Positions 7,173 to 10,602 of a stretch of DNA of 10,602 nt are shown one piece after another. Each line of letters begins with the position of its first letter. The stretch's first letter is position 1. The position numbers and the translations under genes were made by a program. This DNA is from an uncultured Collinsella sp. (GTDB lineage: Bacteria > Actinomycetota > Coriobacteriia > Coriobacteriales > Coriobacteriaceae), in the NCBI GenBank assembly GCA_902494605.1, contig CABUUG010000059.1:1-10602 (forward strand). The letters are read 5' to 3'. The notes beneath the pieces are model-generated. The model saw nothing but the letters and a program-made list of their open reading frames with translations, made no database searches and was not told the origin of the DNA.

Positions 7173-7676
7173 CTAGCCTTGATACGACGAGGCTTTGGGC
7201 GGCGTCTTGCCCTTTAGCACCTTGTGATAGTAGTCGTACGTCAGCGGCGTCTCGTCGCTCAGGCGCTCGGCATCCTCGACCTCGCCAATAAACAGCAGAT
7301 GCGTGCCCACATCCACAGTGTCGATCAAACGGCAGCTAAACAGGGCCGCCGCATGCTCGGGCACATAGGGCATGCCCAGAGCCGTCTCGCGGGTCTCGTA
7401 TTTGGCAAACTTGTCATAATCGCTGCTGGTGCGGAACCCAAAGTTACCGATGTAGAGCATGTCGGCCGTCTGATCGATCACGGTCAGCGCGAACGCTTTG
7501 GCCGATGCGATGACGCCCGAGGTGACATTGTCCTTGTTCACGGCAACCGAAATACGCGGCGGCATGGACGTCACCTGCACCGCAGTGTTGATGACGCAGC
7601 CGGCACGCAGCCCGTCTGCCGCAGCGCTCACCACGTACAGACCGCTCGGCATGGTAAAGAACGCAGTTTTGTCCAT
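7173..7676 (-). CDS. Flavin reductase domain protein (Hrb-like, FMN-binding split barrel)
   Basis: Likely NAD(P)H:flavin or NAD(P)H:rubredoxin oxidoreductase, cytoplasmic. The 167-residue product starts MDKTAFFTMPSGLYVV and contains VINTAVQVTSMPPRISVAVN, a flavin-binding stretch typical of flavin reductases, then GNFGFRTSSDYDKF, VGTHLLFIGEV and a final TYDYYHKVLKGKTPP. The last is the point where, in the Hrb proteins of Moorella and other clostridia, a rubredoxin domain continues; here the protein stops and a separate rubredoxin gene follows. The ATG at 7676 is preferred over an upstream in-frame ATG at 7868 because it has a GGGGAG site at 7685-7690 and the longer N-terminus would cross the smpB terminator and hairpin. 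No clear promoter of its own was seen. Donor (NADH or NADPH) cannot be told from sequence. Confidence 0.9.
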   Translation of the reverse strand: MDKTAFFTMPSGLYVVSAAADGLRAGCVINTAVQVTSMPPRISVAVNKDNVTSGVIASAKAFALTVIDQTADMLYIGNFGFRTSSDYDKFAKYETRETALGMPYVPEHAAALFSCRLIDTVDVGTHLLFIGEVEDAERLSDETPLTYDYYHKVLKGKTPPKASSYQG

Positions 7677-7730
7677 AACGATCACTCCCCTAGCTCGGGT
7701 TGGAACCTCATGAATGTATGTACCCACAAA

Positions 7731-7761
7731 AAAGGCGGCACCCATAACGGACGCCGCCTTT
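7731..7761 (-). terminator. Intrinsic terminator downstream of smpB
   Basis: AAAGGCGGC (7731-7739) pairs with GCCGCCTTT (7753-7761) around a 13-base loop. Reading the minus strand, the stem ends in a run of six Ts, so it stops transcripts coming from smpB before the flavin reductase gene. Confidence 0.82.
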
Positions 7762-7803
7762 GAGACATATGTGTCAGAACAGTAAGAAAGATGAAACGCC
7801 CGC

Positions 7804-7870
7804 AGTTGCGGTGAAATAGGGACTGAATAGTCCCTCAAACAGGCAAAACAGTCCGTATTCCACCGCAACT
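7804..7870. repeat. Long hairpin in the smpB 3' region
   Basis: Arms of 22 bases (7804-7825 and 7849-7870) with two mismatches enclose a 23-base loop. A second, smaller hairpin, AGGGACT-gaat-AGTCCCT (7818-7835), uses part of the same left arm, so the two folds exclude each other. It lies between the smpB stop and its terminator and would be transcribed. It shares no sequence with the 80-base units. It could be an intergenic repeat family or an RNA structure protecting the smpB 3' end. Confidence 0.8.
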
Positions 7871-7882
7871 TATACAGAGTGC

Positions 7883-8353
7883 CTAGCGGTTGCGTTCCTT
7901 AAGGGCGCGGTCGATCTCGCGTTGGACATCACGCTTGGCCATGTCCTCGCGCTTGTCGTAGAGCTTCTTGCCGCGACCCAGACCCAGCAGCAGCTTTACG
8001 CGGCCGTCGGTATTAAAGTAGAGCTCCAACGGAACCAGCGCATAACCACGGTTGCGAAGTTTGCCGTCAAGAAAGTCGATCTCCTTGCGGTGCAGCAGCA
8101 GACGACGCCGACGGTCGGGATCGCGATTCCACACGCCACCATGGCTATAAGGGTGGATATGCAGTCCGACGAGCCAGCACTCGCCGCCACGAATCAGCGC
8201 AAAAGTGTCAGTGATCTGACAGGCGCGCTCGCGAATCGACTTGACCTCGGTGCCGCTCAGCTCAATACCGCACTCAAACGTCTCATCGATAAAGTACTCG
8301 TGATATGCCGAGCGATTCTTGGAAATGAGTTTGCGCTCGCGCTTACTGGGCAT
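7883..8353 (-). CDS. smpB: SsrA-binding protein
   Basis: Binds tmRNA and brings it to stalled ribosomes for trans-translation, tagging incomplete proteins and releasing the ribosome. The 156-residue product matches the family's usual length of about 155. Seen in order: KNRSAYHEYFIDETFECGIELSG and TEVKSIRE (7-43), the beta-barrel RNA-binding core; HIHPYSHG and a Arg-rich DPDRRRRLLLH stretch (about 65-88); YALVPLELYFN; and the C-terminal GRGKKLYDKRED helix start (126-137), whose basic tail reaches into the decoding site. The ATG at 8353 has AAGGAGG upstream (8360-8366) and overlaps the end of the upstream TPR-like gene by 11 bases, so translation is probably coupled. The tmRNA gene ssrA, often beside smpB, is not in this window. 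Confidence 0.98.
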   Translation of the reverse strand: MPSKRERKLISKNRSAYHEYFIDETFECGIELSGTEVKSIRERACQITDTFALIRGGECWLVGLHIHPYSHGGVWNRDPDRRRRLLLHRKEIDFLDGKLRNRGYALVPLELYFNTDGRVKLLLGLGRGKKLYDKREDMAKRDVQREIDRALKERNR

Positions 8354-9260
8354 CGCCGGCCTCCTTGGCGCCATCGGAACCCTTGCCCGTAGCTTCGCGC
8401 TTTGCCTTGCGCTCGGCATTGAGCTCGGCATCGCTCTCGCGCACCAGTTTAATAATCGCCGCGCAGGCCTCCTCGCCCACCAAGTCGCGAGCACGCACCG
8501 TCAGGCGCGTCGCCTCCTGCTTGTCGCCGTCGCTTGCAGCATCGGTCGCGCACATAATCAGGCAGATGGCAATCTCGGCCGAAGGCGAGGTCGGAACGCC
8601 TTGCAGGGCCAGTTCACCCATCACGTGCTCGTCGCTCTCATCGGCGGCATCCGGATAGGTGGTATGGATCTTGTTGAGCAGGCGCGTCGTATGCGCATCG
8701 TTGGGCGCCAGGCGCAGCGCCAGACGCGCGCAGCCCACGGCAGCCGAAACGTTCTCGGTCTCGGGCTCCAAGAAGTACTGACCTAGATTGGCGTAAGCGC
8801 GGGCGGCGCACTTGCCATCGCTCGCGCGCTCTAGCACCGAAAACGAAAGCGAAGCCCACTCCTGCTTGTCCTCGAGAGCGCGGAACAGCTCGGCCAAATC
8901 CAAGCGATAGTTGCAGTTCATGGGGTCCCAACGCACAGCCTGCATCAGGGCATTACGAGCGCTCACATAATCCTGCTGGCGAATGTAGGCAAACGCCATG
9001 TCAGAGTACAGGCGGTCAAACGGCACCTCGACCTGCACGAGCTCGCGCGGATCCTTCTCCACGCGGCGATAGGCCAAGCGCTCAAACTTGCTATCGAAGC
9101 TAAAGTATTGGCGCTTCTCCTCCGTCTTGCACTCGGCGTCGATATACTCCTCGGCGAGCTCCACCAGGCGCTCCAGCAGCGGCGTCGCCGTAGCCAGGTC
9201 GCCCTGCGCCAGATAGTTCTCGGCATACGTGATGTCTTGCAAGCTGATGGGCAGGTCCAT
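8343..9260 (-). CDS. Helical-repeat (TPR-like) protein of unknown function
   Basis: A 305-residue soluble protein without signal peptide or membrane segment. The central part (about 82-200) reads as paired helices in the tetratricopeptide style: SDMAFAYIRQQDYVSARNAL with the A-x-Y and A-R-N-A-L spacing, then WDPMNCNYRLDLAELFRAL, and later AYANLGQYFLEP ... AVGCARLALRLAPND. The N-terminal region (1-35) has another such pair (AENYLAQGDLATATPLLERL). The C-terminus (275-305) is highly charged and probably unstructured. TPR proteins act as protein-binding scaffolds; no partner can be named. The ATG at 9260 has GAGGAG five bases upstream. It lies after a tRNA pair and terminator and shares an 11-base overlap with smpB, so the two are very likely one operon. 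Whether it has a link to ribosome rescue is unknown. Confidence 0.85.
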   Translation of the reverse strand: MDLPISLQDITYAENYLAQGDLATATPLLERLVELAEEYIDAECKTEEKRQYFSFDSKFERLAYRRVEKDPRELVQVEVPFDRLYSDMAFAYIRQQDYVSARNALMQAVRWDPMNCNYRLDLAELFRALEDKQEWASLSFSVLERASDGKCAARAYANLGQYFLEPETENVSAAVGCARLALRLAPNDAHTTRLLNKIHTTYPDAADESDEHVMGELALQGVPTSPSAEIAICLIMCATDAASDGDKQEATRLTVRARDLVGEEACAAIIKLVRESDAELNAERKAKREATGKGSDGAKEAGDAQ

Positions 9261-9313
9261 GACAACTCCTCGGTCCAGGCGGCAGACTCAACGCGCCTTA
9301 AACATCGGTCAAT

Positions 9314-9345
9314 ACACAAAACCCGGGTCTCTTACGAGGCCCGGG
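9314..9345 (-). terminator. Intrinsic terminator after tRNA-Glu
   Basis: CCCGGG arms plus an inner CTC/GAG pairing form a strong hairpin (9322-9345) with a four-base loop, followed on the minus strand by TTTTGTGT. It begins 11 bases after the encoded CCA of tRNA-Glu and so ends the tRNA transcript. Confidence 0.88.
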
Positions 9346-9355
9346 CGTTCAATTT

Positions 9356-9432
9356 TGGTAGCCCGTACCAGATTCGAACTGGTGATCTCCGCCTTGAGAG
9401 GGCGGCGTCCTAAACCGCTAGACGAACGGGCC
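9356..9432 (-). tRNA. tRNA-Glu (anticodon CUC)
   Basis: A full cloverleaf can be folded on the minus strand: acceptor GGCCCGT pairs with ACGGGCT (first pair G1-U72), D arm GTC ... GAC, anticodon stem CCGCC/GGCGG with loop CTCTCAA giving anticodon CUC for GAG codons, and T arm ACCAG-TTCGAAT-CTGGT. Discriminator A73 is followed by an encoded CCA (9356-9358). It lies 17 bases after tRNA-Gln in the same transcript. Confidence 0.97.
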
Positions 9433-9449
9433 ATATGTAGCAAATGCAA

Positions 9450-9523
9450 TGGCTGGGATGGAGGGAGTCGAACCCCCATTGACGGAACCAGAATCCGCTG
9501 TCCTGCCATTAGACGACATCCCA
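9450..9523 (-). tRNA. tRNA-Gln (anticodon CUG)
   Basis: A cloverleaf on the minus strand has acceptor TGGGATG/CATCCCA, D arm GTC ... GAC, anticodon stem GCGGA/TCCGT with loop TTCTGGT giving anticodon CUG for CAG codons, and a T arm with TTCGACT loop. Discriminator G73 and an encoded CCA (9450-9452) complete it. First tRNA of the pair; the predicted promoter is about 45 bases upstream. Confidence 0.97.
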
Positions 9524-9567
9524 ATGACTGCATCGCTGCGCTCGGCTGTGCCTTTGCGCAAGAAAGA

Positions 9568-9596
9568 AATATACGGGAAGTCCCGCCGTGACGCAA
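9568..9596 (-). promoter_or_regulatory. Predicted promoter of the tRNA-Gln/tRNA-Glu pair
   Basis: On the minus strand TTGCGT (9591-9596) and TATATT (9568-9573) are 17 bases apart, placing the start near 9561 and the tRNA-Gln 5' end about 38 bases downstream. Just upstream of the -35 box, 9601-9630 is AT-rich with TTTGAC/GTCAAA arms and A/T runs, like an UP element of strong stable-RNA promoters. Confidence 0.72.
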
Positions 9597-9702
9597 GCCC
9601 TAATTTTGACTTTTTTGAAATTCAGTCAAATACGGCCAACACGTGAAGGACCTGTGAAGCACCAGCGACACCTACGGCGTCAAAGCCCGTAAAACATCCC
9701 AC

Positions 9703-9719
9703 ATCTACCGCTGGTAGAT
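9703..9719. promoter_or_regulatory. Perfect dyad, possible operator
   Basis: ATCTACC-gct-GGTAGAT is a perfect inverted repeat with seven-base arms and a three-base centre, 70 bases before the start at 9789. Its size fits a dimeric regulator site; a small RNA hairpin is also possible. No clear promoter boxes are visible around it. Confidence 0.35.
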
Positions 9720-9788
9720 TACAACAATGCAGCACTCACGGCTGATGGCACAATCGAACCGTCATCATTGCACGGATATCGAGGCACC

Positions 9789-10199
9789 ATGGACGAAGAG
9801 CTTGATTACCTATGGGAGACCCTGGGCCTCGAGATCACTGCTGACCTTTGGCCCGAACGGGACAAAATCCATCCCACACTGCGCCCCGCCATCACGGTGA
9901 TGCAGGCAAAATACCGCCGTGCATCCTTTTTGATCATGCGAGTGTCATGGCACGCGGGACTCCCCGACCTTAAGCGAATCCAGGCAAGCCTCGTCGAGCT
10001 GTCCGGTATGCCGACCGTCATATCCGAGGCGCACCTGGAGCAGCGCCAGCGCGAGCGACTGCAACAGCAGCGGATTCCCTTTATCTGTCCCGGCGTTCAG
10101 GCATATCTGCCCTTTATGGACGAGGAGTACTGGAGCGGCAAGCCCAACAAGCACGTAAAGGTCTACGATCCGCACGAATGGGCACAGCTCGAGGATTGA
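9789..10199 (+). CDS. Small protein like the N-terminal half of a MarR-type regulator family
   Basis: A 136-residue soluble protein. The stretch LVELSGMPTVISEAHLEQRQ, followed by RERLQQQRIPFICPGVQAYLPF (about 68-108), has the pattern of a regulator family of Gram-positive bacteria, in which a domain ending in IPFI-x3-Q-x-YLPF precedes a MarR-type winged helix. That DNA-binding half is absent: the protein ends about 28 residues later with a polar tail, and the 72 bases to the next gene contain no remnant of it. Alternatives are a stand-alone sensor or partner protein, or a truncated regulator. The ATG at 9789 (GAGG at 9781-9784) is preferred over an in-frame TTG at 9768; the ribosome site is weak. 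No operon partner on this strand in the window. The gene is likely real; the family link is from memory of motifs only. Confidence 0.7.
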   Translation: MDEELDYLWETLGLEITADLWPERDKIHPTLRPAITVMQAKYRRASFLIMRVSWHAGLPDLKRIQASLVELSGMPTVISEAHLEQRQRERLQQQRIPFICPGVQAYLPFMDEEYWSGKPNKHVKVYDPHEWAQLED

Positions 10200-10271
10200 G
10201 CCGAGCGAGCCCGCCGATGGAAAACACATCCCACCCCGATCACTCAAAACGGGTCGCATTTTCCGGAGCCG

Positions 10272-10602
10272 CTACAGCAACGCCTCGGCCCAAGCCGCTT
10301 CCTTAAACCCAGGAATCGCAAAGTCGTCGCCCACCAGCAGCGGACGCTTGACCAGCATGCCGTCGGTCGCCAGCAGCTCGTAGCACTCCTGATCCGTCAT
10401 GCCCGCATCCAGACGCGCCTTCAGGCCCAGCTCTCGATATTTCATGCCCGACGAATTAAAGAAGCGCCGCACCGGCAGCCCCGAACGAGCAATCCAGGTC
10501 GCAAGCTCATCAGCCGTGGGATTGTCCAAAACGATATCGCGATCGATATACTCTACCCCATGTTCGTCCAGCCATGCCTTGGCCTTCTTACAGGTCGAGC
10601 AC
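10272..10602 (-). CDS. ArsC/Spx-family protein, YusI-like, 5' end beyond window
   Basis: Thioredoxin-fold protein of the arsenate reductase/Spx family. The frame is open from the right edge: 109 residues are visible and only about ten N-terminal ones are missing (family about 115-120). The first visible residues are CSTCKKAKAWL, a redox CXXC as in Spx, MgsR and YusI; next come NPTADELATWI, FFNSSGMKYRELGLK and LLATDGMLVKRPLLV, with the Arg-Pro near the active site, and GFKEAAW. The FFNSSGMKYRELGLK block is closest to the YusI group, whose role is not settled; arsenate reduction is not implied because the ArsC active-site arrangement CGTSR is not seen. An in-frame TTG at 10529 is not the start, since the frame and the CXXC lie upstream. 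Converges with the small plus-strand gene; no good terminator lies between them. Confidence 0.92.
   Translation of the reverse strand, partial: CSTCKKAKAWLDEHGVEYIDRDIVLDNPTADELATWIARSGLPVRRFFNSSGMKYRELGLKARLDAGMTDQECYELLATDGMLVKRPLLVGDDFAIPGFKEAAWAEALL

Noticed and set aside
7677..7882. tmRNA gene (ssrA) beside smpB
   Set aside because: The gap is only about 200 bases, largely filled by a hairpin and terminator, and lacks a tRNA-like end or a tag-coding frame.
9356..9432. G1-U72 pair in tRNA-Glu as a defect
   Set aside because: All other stems are intact, CCA is encoded, and this pair with A73 is as I recall it in some actinobacterial tRNA-Glu genes, so the gene is probably functional.
10200..10271. 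Terminator between the two convergent genes at the right end
   Set aside because: Only weak pairings (CCCG/CGGG, GGAAAA/TTTTCC) without a clear T-run; not strong enough to call.

Overview
The window looks like chromosomal DNA from a GC-rich anaerobe of the Actinomycetota, most probably a Coriobacteriia member close to Collinsella. This placement is inference from gene style, GC-rich codon choice, the anaerobic flavin reductase/rubredoxin pair and a tRNA-Glu with a G1-U72 pair and A73. No phylogenetic marker was compared. Most of the content is housekeeping. The more unusual material lies between genes.

Layout. Positions 1-4145 (minus strand) hold most of gltB, the glutamate synthase large subunit, cut by the left edge near its C-terminus. 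The gap of over 500 bases from gltB to gpmA contains three palindromic units with an exact 80-base period, then the gpmA promoter. On the plus strand follow gpmA (phosphoglycerate mutase, 4683-5456) and an Nramp/MntH metal transporter (5532-6788), probably co-transcribed. A decayed fourth copy of the palindromic unit lies just after the transporter gene.

From 6867 to 9596 the content is on the minus strand. Read in transcription order: a promoter, tRNA-Gln(CUG), tRNA-Glu(CUC), a terminator, a TPR-like protein gene overlapping smpB by 11 bases, a long hairpin and terminator after smpB, a flavin reductase gene, and a short rubredoxin gene with its own AT-rich promoter and terminator. The flavin reductase and rubredoxin correspond to the two halves of the fused high-molecular-weight rubredoxin (Hrb) of acetogenic clostridia, suggesting an NAD(P)H-to-rubredoxin electron route for oxygen or peroxide defence.

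At the right end are a plus-strand gene for a small protein that resembles the N-terminal half of a MarR-type regulator family but has no DNA-binding half, and a minus-strand, edge-truncated YusI-like ArsC/Spx-family gene.

I found no phage, transposase, CRISPR array, toxin-antitoxin pair or biosynthetic cluster. The best candidates for something undescribed are the 80-base periodic palindrome array upstream of gltB/gpmA and the separate long hairpin after smpB; both look like intergenic repeat families that a genome-wide search could test.
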